The notes under the pieces are model-generated. The model searched no databases, was not told where the DNA came from, and was given only the letters and a program-made list of their open reading frames with translations. From Pseudomonas fluorescens (lineage in GTDB: Bacteria; Pseudomonadota; Gammaproteobacteria; Pseudomonadales; Pseudomonadaceae): DNA of 64,000 bases. Shown piece after piece: positions 24,450 through 34,911 of this stretch. The stretch covers positions 1 through 64,000 of the forward strand of contig NZ_LVEJ01000037.1 in the NCBI RefSeq assembly GCF_001648775.1, written 5' to 3'. The translations under genes and the position numbers were made by a program. Each line of letters starts with the position of its first letter. Position 1 is the first letter of the stretch.

Positions 24450-25402
24450 GACCGTTCAATTACAGCCGCGCCGACTCCCCCGCCGCTGCCGCCGCACAAG
24501 CCGCGCAATTTGAAGGCGCGCGGTTCATCGCCGGCGGTACCAACCTGCTCGACCTGATGAAACTCGACATCGAAACCCCGCCACAACTGATCGATGTCAA
24601 CCACCTCGGGCTGGATCAGATCGAAGCCACGGCCGAAGGCGGATTGCGCATCGGCGCGCTGGTGCGCAACACCGATCTGGCTGCCGATGCGCGCATCCGC
24701 AAAGACTACGCCCTGCTCTCCCGTGCCCTGCTCGCTGGGGCTTCCGGGCAGTTGCGCAACATGGCGAGCACCGCCGGCAACCTGCTGCAACGCACGCGCT
24801 GCCCGTACTTCTACGACACCAATCAGGCCTGCAACAAACGCCAACCCGGCAGTGGTTGCGCGGCAATTGGCGGGGTCAGTCGGCAGTTGGGCATCATCGG
24901 CGTCAGCGACGCGTGCATCGCCACGCACCCGAGCGACATGGCCATCGCCATGCGTGCCCTCGATGCGCAGATTGAAACGGTGAAACCCGACGGCAGCACC
25001 CGCAGCATCGCCATGGTCGATTTTCATCAATTACCGGGCACCACACCGAACATCGAAACCAACCTAACGCCCGGCGAGTTCATCACCTCGGTGACACTGC
25101 CCGCGCCGGTTGGCGGCACCCACATTTATCACAAGGTGCGCGATCGCTCCTCCTATGCGTTCGCGCTGGTGTCGGTCGGTCTGATCCTGCAACAGGACGG
25201 CAGCGGCCGCGTTGCCGTCGGCGGTATCGCACCGAAACCGTGGCGGGTCGAAGCCGCCGAAGCGCTGCTACCGAAAGGCGCCAAAGCCGTCAGCGAACGT
25301 CTGCTCGAGGGTGCCACGCCGACCCACGACAACCAATTCAAACTGACCCTCGTCGAGCGCACGCTCGGTGCAGTGTTGGCGCAAGCGAGGGAACCCGCAT
25401 GA
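24446..25402 (+). CDS. paoB: Periplasmic aldehyde oxidoreductase, FAD subunit
   Basis: 318 residues of the xanthine-dehydrogenase FAD-binding class: [13 protein letters not shown] near residues 28-40 for FAD. Cys119, Cys129, Cys138 and Cys157 lie in the RTRCPYFYD to GVSDACIAT stretch, matching the extra [4Fe-4S] cluster of E. coli PaoB. It has no signal of its own and would be carried out with PaoA. It overlaps paoA and paoC by four bases each. Confidence 0.92.
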   Translation: MRPFNYSRADSPAAAAAQAAQFEGARFIAGGTNLLDLMKLDIETPPQLIDVNHLGLDQIEATAEGGLRIGALVRNTDLAADARIRKDYALLSRALLAGASGQLRNMASTAGNLLQRTRCPYFYDTNQACNKRQPGSGCAAIGGVSRQLGIIGVSDACIATHPSDMAIAMRALDAQIETVKPDGSTRSIAMVDFHQLPGTTPNIETNLTPGEFITSVTLPAPVGGTHIYHKVRDRSSYAFALVSVGLILQQDGSGRVAVGGIAPKPWRVEAAEALLPKGAKAVSERLLEGATPTHDNQFKLTLVERTLGAVLAQAREPA

Positions 25403-27597
25403 AATTCGACACGCCCGCCACCACCAACCCGATCGACCAGCTGAAGGTCATCGGCCACCCCACCGAACGCATCGAAGGCCCGCTGAAAACCAGCGGTCAG
25501 GCGCCGTACGCCTATGAACAGCATGAGGCGGTGGCCCATCAGGCTTACGGTGTCATGGTCGGTTCGGCCATCGCCAAGGGGCGGATCAATAACATCGATC
25601 TTGAGGCCGCCAAAGCTGCGCCCGGCGTGCTCGCCATCGTCACCGCCGCCAACGCCGGCAAACTCGGCAAGGGCAAATACAACGCCGCGCATTTGTTGGC
25701 CGGGCCCGAGATTCAGCACTATCACCAGGCTGTCGCACTGGTGGTGGCCGAGACGTTCGAACAGGCGCGCGCCGCCGCGCAATTGGTCAAGGTCGACTAT
25801 ATCGCGGCCAAGGGCGAGTTCGACCTGGCCAGCGTGCGCGACAAAGGCGTCGAGCCGAAAGAGGAATTGCCCGATGTCACTCACGGCGATTTCGCCAAAG
25901 CGTTCGCCGCAGCGCCAGTGCAGTTCGACCAGACCTACACCACGCCGGATCAGTCCCACGCGATGATGGAACCGCACGCGACACTGGCGGCGTGGAAAGG
26001 CGATCAACTAACGCTGTGGACCTCCAATCAGATGATCGCCTGGAGCGTTGGCGACATCGCCACGACGCTCGGTCTGCCCAAGGAAAAAGTCCGGCTGATC
26101 TCGCCGTACATCGGTGGCGGCTTCGGCGGCAAACTGTTCGTGCGCGCCGATGCGATCCTCGCCGCACTCGGTGCGCGCATGGCCGGCAGACCGGTAAAAG
26201 TCGCCCTCGCCCGTCCGCAGATCGCCAACAACACCACCCATCGTCCGGCGACGATTCAGCGCATTCGCATGGGCGCGACGGCGGATGGCAAACTCACGGC
26301 GATTGCCCACGAAGGCTGGTCGGGCAACCTCGCTGAAGGCAAGGTCGAAGTCGCGGCACAGCCGAGCCAGTTGTTGTACGCGGCGGAAAATCGGCAGGTC
26401 AGCATGCGTTTGTCTCCGCTGGATCTGCCCGAAGGCAACGCCATGCGCGCGCCCGGCGAAACCCCGGGATTGATGGTGCTGGAAATTGCCATGGACGAGA
26501 TGGCCGAACAGCTCAAGCTTGATCCGATCCAGTTCCGCATCCTCAATGACACCCAGGTCGACCCGGTGAAAACCGAGCGGCCGTTCTCGCAGCGGCGCTT
26601 GATCGAATGCCTGCAAACCGGCGCCGACAAGTTCGGCTGGAGTCAGCGCAATGCCCAACCGGGCTCACGGCGCGAAGGCCGCTGGCTGATCGGCATGGGC
26701 GTGGCCGCGGCGATTCGCAACAACTTGCTGGTGAAGTCTGGCGCGCGGGTACGGTTGGAGCGCGATGGCAAGGTCACGGTGGAAACCGACATGACCGATA
26801 TCGGCACTGGCAGTTACACGATTATCGCGCAGACAGCGGCCGAGATGATGGGCGTTGGCTTGAAGGATGTGACTGTGCATCTGGGTGATTCGAACTTTCC
26901 GGTGTCGGCAGGCTCCGGCGGGCAATTTGGTGCCAACTGCTCGACTGCCGGGGTGTATGCCGCGTGCATGAAGTTGCGTGAGGCGGTGGCGGGCAAACTG
27001 GGCATGGCGGCGGATCAGGCAGAGTTTGTCGACGGTCAGGTGCGGGTCGGCGACAAGCACGTGCCGTTGCGCAATGCCGCGCAAAACGGCGTGGTGGAGG
27101 CTGAGGACAGCATCGAGTTTGGCGACCTTGCCAAGCAGTATCAGCAGTCGACGTTTGGTGCGCACTTCGTCGAGGTGGCGGTGGATGCCGCGACCGGTGA
27201 AGTGCGGGTGCGCCGCATGTTGGCGGTGTGCGCGGCCGGGCGCATTCTCAACCCGCAAGCGGCGCGTAGTCAGGTGATCGGCGCGATGACCATGGGCGTC
27301 GGTGCGGCGCTGATGGAAGAGTTGGCGGTGGACAAGACGCTGGGGTTTTTCGTCAACCATGATTTGGCGGGGTATGAAGTGCCGGTGCATGCCGACATTC
27401 CACATCAGGAGGTGATTTTCCTTGATGAGACTGATCCGGTTTCTTCGCCGATGAAGGCCAAGGGGGTCGGGGAATTGGGCATTTGCGGGGTCAGTGCGGC
27501 GGTGGCGAATGCGATTTACAACGCCACGGGGGCGAGGGTGCGGGAGTATCCGATTACGCTGGACAAGATATTGTCGTCGTTGCCGGAGATGATCTGA
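25399..27597 (+). CDS. paoC: Periplasmic aldehyde oxidoreductase, molybdopterin subunit
   Basis: 732 residues of the xanthine oxidase large-subunit family, with the molybdenum-cofactor loop GGGFGGKLF (near residue 238), [11 protein letters not shown] (near 350) and the catalytic Glu in [10 protein letters not shown] near the C-terminus (about residue 692). It oxidises aldehydes to acids. It starts in the paoB stop (ATGA at 25399), not at the upstream ATG at 25240. The XdhC-like chaperone gene paoD, usually next to paoC, is not in this window. The transcript ends at a repeat array. Confidence 0.92.
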   Translation: MKFDTPATTNPIDQLKVIGHPTERIEGPLKTSGQAPYAYEQHEAVAHQAYGVMVGSAIAKGRINNIDLEAAKAAPGVLAIVTAANAGKLGKGKYNAAHLLAGPEIQHYHQAVALVVAETFEQARAAAQLVKVDYIAAKGEFDLASVRDKGVEPKEELPDVTHGDFAKAFAAAPVQFDQTYTTPDQSHAMMEPHATLAAWKGDQLTLWTSNQMIAWSVGDIATTLGLPKEKVRLISPYIGGGFGGKLFVRADAILAALGARMAGRPVKVALARPQIANNTTHRPATIQRIRMGATADGKLTAIAHEGWSGNLAEGKVEVAAQPSQLLYAAENRQVSMRLSPLDLPEGNAMRAPGETPGLMVLEIAMDEMAEQLKLDPIQFRILNDTQVDPVKTERPFSQRRLIECLQTGADKFGWSQRNAQPGSRREGRWLIGMGVAAAIRNNLLVKSGARVRLERDGKVTVETDMTDIGTGSYTIIAQTAAEMMGVGLKDVTVHLGDSNFPVSAGSGGQFGANCSTAGVYAACMKLREAVAGKLGMAADQAEFVDGQVRVGDKHVPLRNAAQNGVVEAEDSIEFGDLAKQYQQSTFGAHFVEVAVDAATGEVRVRRMLAVCAAGRILNPQAARSQVIGAMTMGVGAALMEELAVDKTLGFFVNHDLAGYEVPVHADIPHQEVIFLDETDPVSSPMKAKGVGELGICGVSAAVANAIYNATGARVREYPITLDKILSSLPEMI

Positions 27598-27612
27598 AGG
27601 CCCCTGAAAAGC

Positions 27613-28178
27613 CCCTCACCCTAACCCTCTCCCAGAGGGAGAGGGGACCGATCCGGGGATATTGGAGAACTTCACCGACGTGAACGCTCAGCTGTGAATC
27701 CATAATCGACTCGGTTTCTCAGGTCGATATATGACGCCAGACACCTCGGTCAGCTCCCTCTCCCTCCGGGAGAGGGCTGGGGTGAGGGAAATTGGATAGT
27801 CTCACCGACCCGAAGGATCGGCTGTAAATCCATAATCGACTCAGTTTCTCAGGTCGATGTATGACGCAAGACACCTCGGTCAGCTCCCTCTCCCTCCGGG
27901 AGAGGGCTGGGGTGAGGGAAATTGGATAGTCTCACCGACCTGAAGGATCGGCTGTGAATCCATAATCGACTCGGTCTCTCAGGTCGATGTATGACGCCAG
28001 ACACCTCGGTCAGCTCCCTCTCCCTCCGGGAGAGGGCTGGGGTGAGGAAAATTGGATAGTCTCACCGACCTGAAGGATCGGCTGTGAATCCATAATCGAC
28101 TCGGTCTCTCACGTCGATGTATGACGCAAGACACCTCGGTCAGCTCCCTCTCCCTCCGGGAGAGGGCTGGGGTGAGGG
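27613..28178. repeat. MITE-like element expanded to four 130-bp tandem copies
   Basis: One left arm (CCCTCACCCTAACCCTCTCC) is followed by four tandem units of exactly 130 bases; the motif CATAATCGAC begins at 27701, 27831, 27961 and 28091. Each unit carries AATCCATAATCGACTC, GACACCTCGGTCAG and a right arm with CCCTCTCCC/GGGAGAGGG. Units 2-4 are nearly identical, suggesting recent amplification. No ORF is convincing. It fills the gap between paoC and the convergent cupin gene. Confidence 0.9.
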
Positions 28179-28185
28179 AAGAGGC

Positions 28186-29653
<1,468 letters not shown>

Positions 29654-29701
29654 GCGTCGTCGAAGTCGGTGATCCTGCATGCGATCCGCTTGCGAGAACA
29701 A

Positions 29702-30646
29702 TCAGCCCACCAACGCAATCAACTGATGCCGCTGCGCATCCGTCAGCATCGGCCCAAACCCGGCCTTGGCGTTGTCGGCCATGTAGCGCGGATTGCCCGT
29801 GCCGGGGATCACGCACGTCACCGCCGAATGTGAGAGCAGAAACTTCAACGCCAGTTGCGGCCAACTGTTGACCTGCACATCCGACACCCAGCCTGGTAAC
29901 GGTTTGCCTTTGAGTCGCGCGAGCAAACCGCCGCCGCCAAATGGCCGATTACAGATCACCGCCACCCCACGTTCACGGCACAGCGGCAGCAGGCGTTTTT
30001 CCACGCCACGGTCATCGAGGGCGTAATTGATTTGCAGAAAATCCAGTTGTTCGGCCCTCAGCACCGCTTCGACTTCCTCGTAGGCCGAGGGCGTGTAATG
30101 GGTGATGCCGATGTAGCGGATGCGCCCCTGCGCTTTCCATTCACGCAGGGTCGGCAGATGGGTTTGCCAATCGAGCAGGTTGTGGATCTGCATCAGGTCG
30201 ATACGTTCGGTACGCAGCAGACTGAATGACTGCTCCATCTGCGCGATGCCCTCTTCGCGCCCGCGCGTCCACACCTTGGTCGCCAGGAATGCTGGCGAGC
30301 GCGGTTCGTGGATCGACAGCAATTCACCGGTGGTTTCCTCTGCCCGGCCATACATCGGTGAACTGTCGATCAACGTGCCGCCCTTGCTGAACAGCTCATC
30401 CAGCACCGCCGGCAATTGTCGATAGGCCGGATCACCCGGGGCGACGTCGAAACCGCGATAAGTACCGAGACCCACGATGGGCAGCGATTCGGAGCTGGAC
30501 GGGATGGCGCGGGTCTGCATGGCGTGGCCTCCGGTGGTCGCGGGTGTCGTGGCAGTGGCCAACGCCCGCTCAAAGGTGAAGACCGCCGAAACCCCGGCAG
30601 CCAGCGTGAGCAATCGGCGACGGGAGTAACCCTCAGTGTGGCTCAT
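29702..30646 (-). CDS. Aldo/keto reductase with Tat signal
   Basis: 314 residues with a twin-arginine leader (YSRRRLLTLAAGVSAVFTF) and an AKR barrel: IVGLGTYRGFD, LIDSSPMYGRAEE (Asp, Tyr), ATKVWTRG (Lys) and IHN for the usual His. The start at 30646 (MSHTEGYSRRR) begins the leader. Export suggests that it acts on periplasmic carbonyls, although NADPH dependence outside the cytosol is unusual for the family; some exported AKRs are known in Pseudomonas. Neighbours suggest a redox-stress unit with the cupin and LysR genes. Confidence 0.84.
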   Translation of the reverse strand: MSHTEGYSRRRLLTLAAGVSAVFTFERALATATTPATTGGHAMQTRAIPSSSESLPIVGLGTYRGFDVAPGDPAYRQLPAVLDELFSKGGTLIDSSPMYGRAEETTGELLSIHEPRSPAFLATKVWTRGREEGIAQMEQSFSLLRTERIDLMQIHNLLDWQTHLPTLREWKAQGRIRYIGITHYTPSAYEEVEAVLRAEQLDFLQINYALDDRGVEKRLLPLCRERGVAVICNRPFGGGGLLARLKGKPLPGWVSDVQVNSWPQLALKFLLSHSAVTCVIPGTGNPRYMADNAKAGFGPMLTDAQRHQLIALVG

Positions 30647-30758
30647 GCTGGTTCCCCTGCTGCGTGGATCTGTTGCATGTTGTGTGTGCGAGCGGCCCGG
30701 TGGCAGGGCTGGACTACACTGCGACAGCCAACTTTCACACACCGTTAAAAGTAGCCGA

Positions 30759-31529
30759 ATGTCCCGAACCCTGATGTCACTCGTCGCATTGATCGTTGCC
30801 GTGTACTTGGTGCTGTGCGCGGCGCTGTTCTTTTTTCAGCGCTCGCTGATCTATTTTCCGCAGCCCAATGCCGTCACAAGCCCCGACTCACAACTGACCT
30901 TGTCGATGCCGGACGCGCAGATTTCGGTGCTCACCCGTGAACGTGTCGGGCCACGGGCGCTGATCTATTTCGGCGGCAATGCCGAGGACGTGTCGCGCAA
31001 TCTGCCGGAGTTTGCCGAAGCGTTTGCCGGTTATGCCGTGTACCTGCTCAACTACCGCGGTTTCGGTGGCAGCGGCGGTTCGCCGTCCGAAGTGGCGATT
31101 GCCGAGGATGCGCTGGCGCTGTTCGATCAGGTGTACGCCAGCCATCCGCAGGTAGCCGTGATCGGCCGCAGTCTTGGATCCGGCGTGGCCGTGCGTCTGG
31201 CCAGTCAGCGGCCGGTGCAACAGCTGATTCTGGTAACGCCTTACAACAGCCTCGAAGAAATCGCGGCGCGGCAATATCCGTGGGTGCCGGTGCAGTGGTT
31301 GCTCAAGGACCGTTTCGAATCCGGCAAGTACGCTGCACATATCCGCGTGCCGACGTTGTTGCTCGCGGCGAGTAACGACGAGGTGATCCCCCGCGCCAGC
31401 ACCCAGCGTTTGCTGGAGAATTTCCCGCAAGGCGTGGCAACGCTCAAAGTGGTGCCGGATTCGGGGCATAACTCGATTTCCGACCGTGCGCAGTATCTGC
31501 AATGGATGGGGGATGTGTTGAATCGGTGA
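30759..31529 (+). CDS. Membrane-anchored alpha/beta hydrolase (BEM46-like)
   Basis: 256 residues: one N-terminal membrane segment (about residues 4-22) followed by FFQRSLIYFPQP, which is typical of this family, then the nucleophile Ser in VIGRSLGSG, Asp in AASNDEVIP and His in PDSGHNSIS. The active site would face the periplasm or cytosol depending on topology. The substrate is unknown. The ATG at 30759 lies 112 bases from the divergent AKR gene. Confidence 0.85.
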   Translation: MSRTLMSLVALIVAVYLVLCAALFFFQRSLIYFPQPNAVTSPDSQLTLSMPDAQISVLTRERVGPRALIYFGGNAEDVSRNLPEFAEAFAGYAVYLLNYRGFGGSGGSPSEVAIAEDALALFDQVYASHPQVAVIGRSLGSGVAVRLASQRPVQQLILVTPYNSLEEIAARQYPWVPVQWLLKDRFESGKYAAHIRVPTLLLAASNDEVIPRASTQRLLENFPQGVATLKVVPDSGHNSISDRAQYLQWMGDVLNR

Positions 31530-31613
31530 ACCAAGTCCCGATTCCTCAGTCCTACCCGCGCCGCGTTCTGCGGTTCACTCCTTTGCGCTGTCCTCTTCAG
31601 AGCTGCCCGTCTC

Positions 31614-32480
31614 ATGCGCCACGCCGTTCGTTCGTCTCGCTTGGTTTCGTTGTGCCTGCTGATCCTTTCACCCTCGTTCGCGGCAACCGCCCATGCCGGT
31701 GCGGAGCGACAATTGGTGGCTGCCATCAACGACTATCGCGCCCATCCGCAACGCTGCGATCGGCGCCCGACGCAACGGCTGGCGCCGTTGGCGTTGAAGT
31801 CGAATCTGGCCTTGCCGATCGGTTATCGCTACGCCGGTGGCATGCGAGAAGCACTGAAATCGTCCGGGTATTCCGCCGTCGCGGTGCGCAGTATTCGCGT
31901 GGTTGGCGCCGAGGATGCCGAAGAGGCCTTCGACCTGCTGCAAAACGACCACTGCGCCGCGCTGCTGGATGCGAGCTACGCCGACATCGGCGTCAGCCGG
32001 TCGCGCAATGAATGGCAAGTGGTGTTGGCGCAACCGGTGCTCGACAGCCGCATTGGCGATAACCGCAGCGTCGGCAAGGCCCTGCTCGCCGAGGTCAATG
32101 CCGCACGTGCGCGACCACGGATGTGCGGACGTCAGCGATTCGCCGCCGCCCGGCCATTGAGCTGGAACGCCGCATTGGGCGCCGCTGCCCAAGGGCACAG
32201 CAAAGCCATGGCTTACGGCAACTATTTCGCCCATCAGGATCCGGACGGTGACCTGCCCGCCGATCGCGCCCGTGCAGCGGGCTATCGTGGCCGGCAAATC
32301 GGCGAAAACATCGCTGCCGGGCAGAGTTCACCGGGCAAGGCCATGGCCGGATGGCTGGCCAGCCCCGGACATTGCGCCAACCTCATGAACCCGATGTTTA
32401 CCCAGGTCGGCGCCGGGTTTGCCAGTGAGGCGCGCAGTGCTGAAGGGGTTTACTGGACGATGGTGTTTGGTGCGCAGTGA
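31614..32480 (+). CDS. Secreted CAP/SCP-domain protein with a degenerate N-terminal copy
   Basis: 288 residues with a signal peptide (to about residue 28). The C-terminal domain (153-288) is a full CAP fold with His195, His207, Glu231 and His253 (QGHSKAM, FAHQDPDG, IGENIA, SPGHCANLM). The N-terminal part repeats its start: LVAAINDYRAHPQRCDRR at 34-51 parallels LLAEVNAARARPRMCGRQ at 157-174, but lacks the central active-site portion. This looks like an internal duplication. Bacterial CAP proteins are exported, roles are mostly unknown. The last 31 bases overlap the convergent DHH gene. Confidence 0.82.
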   Translation: MRHAVRSSRLVSLCLLILSPSFAATAHAGAERQLVAAINDYRAHPQRCDRRPTQRLAPLALKSNLALPIGYRYAGGMREALKSSGYSAVAVRSIRVVGAEDAEEAFDLLQNDHCAALLDASYADIGVSRSRNEWQVVLAQPVLDSRIGDNRSVGKALLAEVNAARARPRMCGRQRFAAARPLSWNAALGAAAQGHSKAMAYGNYFAHQDPDGDLPADRARAAGYRGRQIGENIAAGQSSPGKAMAGWLASPGHCANLMNPMFTQVGAGFASEARSAEGVYWTMVFGAQ

Positions 32481-33391
32481 CTGGCCGCGTCCAGTGCCAA
32501 TTTCAACAGTTCCTTGCGCAGCATTGACGGCGCGCGAACGGCCAGCCCGGCCTGCCAGTCGAGTGGCAACAAGCGATTGAGCTTATGCTGGCTGACCTCG
32601 GCTGGCGCCAGAAAGCAGCTTTTGCGGTCGCGGATACTGATCACATTGAGCAGCCAGTCGTCGCCCTGCTCGGCCATCCAGCGTTTGATCATCGGCCGGT
32701 GGTTTTGCAGCAGAGCGTCAGCATCCCACACGGTCATTTGTGCGAAGAAGCCCGGCAGGTTGCTGTCGGGCTTCATTCGTTTCGAGTCGGCCGCCAACGC
32801 AGCGGCCAGGTCCGATTCGATGCTGGCCTGGCATTCGAGAAAATACTGCCGGGGCCATTCTGCCGGCAGTTTTGCCCGTGAAGCGAGGTCGGCGTAGGCC
32901 TTGATGTCGGCAGGAGTGGTCATCTGTCCGGTGAAGTTCAGCGTATTGTCGAGAATCGCGGTGGCCAGCAATGCCGCACTGTGCGAGCTGATGGCGGATA
33001 GCAAACCTGCGCCTTCCCAGCGCTGAAAGATTTGGGTTGCCGCAGCGCCGATCGGACGAATATCGGCGCCAGTCCCAAGCTTCTGCGCCCAGTAATGCTC
33101 ATACCCCGGATGATGATCGATGACTTCTACCACCCGTTCGAGCACCACCAACGGGTCGAAATGGTGATAGTCCGAGACATCGACCAACACGAATTCATCG
33201 TCGGATCTCGGCACGTACTCGTGAAAAGCTGAAGCCCAGCCAAGCACGCTTGGTGAAACGCTGGCATTGGCTGGCGCGCTGCTGACGGCGCGGGCGGCAA
33301 TGCCTTGCCGATTGAGCAGTTCGGCGTAGGCGATGCAACAGGCGTAGGCGTCGATGTCCAGATAGGACGCGCCGGAAGTGATGATTTTCAT
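32450..33391 (-). CDS. DHH-family phosphoesterase
   Basis: 313 residues with the DHH superfamily metal site: Asp12 and Asp14 (SYLDIDAYA), Asp71 (VLVDVSDYHH) and Asp92-His93-His94 (VIDHHPGYEH). The C-terminal half differs from classic DHHA1, so it may belong to the DHHA2-like pyrophosphatase group or a nucleotide phosphodiesterase. It is cytosolic by lack of a signal. No strong ribosome binding site is visible before the ATG at 33391 or the one six codons earlier. It ends inside the 3' end of the convergent CAP gene. Confidence 0.8.
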   Translation of the reverse strand: MKIITSGASYLDIDAYACCIAYAELLNRQGIAARAVSSAPANASVSPSVLGWASAFHEYVPRSDDEFVLVDVSDYHHFDPLVVLERVVEVIDHHPGYEHYWAQKLGTGADIRPIGAAATQIFQRWEGAGLLSAISSHSAALLATAILDNTLNFTGQMTTPADIKAYADLASRAKLPAEWPRQYFLECQASIESDLAAALAADSKRMKPDSNLPGFFAQMTVWDADALLQNHRPMIKRWMAEQGDDWLLNVISIRDRKSCFLAPAEVSQHKLNRLLPLDWQAGLAVRAPSMLRKELLKLALDAASHCAPNTIVQ

Positions 33392-33434
33392 GGGCCGGCA
33401 ACATCGCACAGGTTTATGACGTTTGGGTGACAGG

Positions 33435-33479
33435 AAAAGATCGCAGCCTGCGGTAGCGCCTGCAGCGCTGCGATCTTTT
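33435..33479. terminator. Bidirectional hairpin terminator
   Basis: AAAAGATCGCAGC and GCTGCGATCTTTT are exact 13-base complements around a 19-base loop, ending four bases before the hydantoinase-pathway amidohydrolase stop. The GATCGCAGC core recurs in the terminator at 52985-53020. Confidence 0.8.
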
Positions 33480-33483
33480 GCAT

Positions 33484-34767
33484 TTATGCGGCGGCTTTAC
33501 CGGCCGCGACCATCGCCGAAGCGGCCAGCATCGCCCGCAACAACACCGCGCAGCCGGCCGCCAGATCATCCGGCGCGGCGTTCTCGATTTCGTTGTGGCT
33601 GATGCCGCCTTCGCACGGCACGAAGATCATCCCGGCCGGGCCGAGTTCGGCGAGGAAAATCGCGTCATGCCCGGCGCCGCTGACGATGTCCATATTCGAC
33701 AAGCCCAGCCCCTTCGCTGCGCCGCGCACCGCTTCCACGCAACCTTTTTCGAAGTACAGCGGCGGGAAGTCGGCGGTCGGGGTCAGCTCGTAAGTCAGGC
33801 CATGTTCTTCGCAGGTGGCGTCGATGACTTGCTTCACCTCGGCGATCATCGAGTCAAGGCGCGCCGGTTCCAGATGACGGAAGTCGAGGGTCATGCGCAC
33901 TTCGCCGGGAATGACGTTGCGCGAGCCGGGATAGGCTTGCAGGCAGCCGACCGTACCGCAGGCATGCGGCTGGTGGCCGAGGGCGGCGCGGTTGACGGCG
34001 CCGACAATCACCGAGGCGCCGACCAGCGCGTCTTTACGCAGGTGCATCGGCGTCGGGCCGGCGTGAGCTTCGACGCCGCGCAGCTTGAGGTCAAACCACT
34101 TCTGCCCCAGCGCCCCCAGCACCACGCCGATGGTTTTCTGTTCGTCTTCGAGGATCGGACCTTGTTCGATGTGCGCCTCGAAATAAGCGCCAACCTTATG
34201 CCCGCTGACCTTGCGCGCGCCGGCGTAGCCGATGGCGTTGAGCGCTTCACCGACGGTGACGCCGTCGGCATCGACTTTGGCCAGGGTTTCTTCGAGGGTG
34301 AATTTCTCCGCGAACACGCCGGAACCCATCATGCACGGGGCGAAGCGCGAGCCCTCTTCGTTGGTCCAGACCACCACTTCCAGCGGCGCTTCGGTTTCCA
34401 CTTTGAGGTCGTTGAGGGTTCGCAGGACTTCGACGCCGGCAAGCACGCCAAAGCAGCCGTCGAACTTGCCGCCAGTGGGTTGGGTGTCGATGTGGCTGCC
34501 GGTCATCACCGGTGGCAGATTCGGATTGCGCCCGGGGCGACGGGCGAAGATGTTGCCGACAGCATCGACGGTGACGCTGCACCCGGCGTCCTTGCACCAC
34601 TGCACGAAGAGGTCGCGGGCCTGGCGGTCGAGGTCGGTCAGGGCCAGGCGACAGACCCCGCCCTTGACCGTCGCGCCGAGCTTGGCCAGCTCCATGAGCG
34701 ACGCCCACAAGCGGTCGCGGTTGATGTGCTGATGGGTCGATTGCAGAACGTCTACGGCTGCGTTCAT
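33484..34767 (-). CDS. hyuC: N-carbamoyl amino acid / beta-ureidopropionase-type amidohydrolase
   Basis: 427 residues of the M20 Zn-peptidase-like hydrolases: MTGSHIDTQPTGGKFDG (metal His and Asp), VWTNEEGSRF (Glu pair), EAHIEQGPIL and SGAGHDAIF. This subfamily hydrolyses N-carbamoyl-beta-alanine or N-carbamoyl-L-amino acids, releasing carbon dioxide and ammonia: the last step of reductive pyrimidine or hydantoin degradation. GAGGAG precedes the ATG. It follows the NCS1 permease gene in the same direction, with a REP pair between them, and is divergent from the dihydropyrimidinase gene block. L-amino acid versus beta-alanine specificity is unresolved. Confidence 0.86.
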   Translation of the reverse strand: MNAAVDVLQSTHQHINRDRLWASLMELAKLGATVKGGVCRLALTDLDRQARDLFVQWCKDAGCSVTVDAVGNIFARRPGRNPNLPPVMTGSHIDTQPTGGKFDGCFGVLAGVEVLRTLNDLKVETEAPLEVVVWTNEEGSRFAPCMMGSGVFAEKFTLEETLAKVDADGVTVGEALNAIGYAGARKVSGHKVGAYFEAHIEQGPILEDEQKTIGVVLGALGQKWFDLKLRGVEAHAGPTPMHLRKDALVGASVIVGAVNRAALGHQPHACGTVGCLQAYPGSRNVIPGEVRMTLDFRHLEPARLDSMIAEVKQVIDATCEEHGLTYELTPTADFPPLYFEKGCVEAVRGAAKGLGLSNMDIVSGAGHDAIFLAELGPAGMIFVPCEGGISHNEIENAAPDDLAAGCAVLLRAMLAASAMVAAGKAAA

Positions 34768-34826
34768 GGGGATCTCCTCAGGCTGCTTTTCTTATGAGTT
34801 TCTTCAGATACATCTCTGCCGCAAGT

Positions 34827-34906
34827 GAGGCCGTCTTCGCGAGCAAGCTCGCTCCCACATTTGGAATGCGTACCCCTGTGGGAGCGAGCTTGCTCGCGAA
34901 GAGGCC
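34827..34906. repeat. REP pair in tail-in orientation (CTTGC subtype)
   Basis: Two palindromes in the inverted arrangement, about 22 bases apart, between hyuC and the permease gene. It resembles those at 19604, 38471 and 63178. Confidence 0.9.
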
Positions 34907-34911
34907 TGCAT

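Noticed and set aside
27613-28178. CRISPR-like array
   Set aside because: Units are 130 bases with no unique spacers between short direct repeats, and no cas genes are near; a tandem repeat of an intergenic element explains it.
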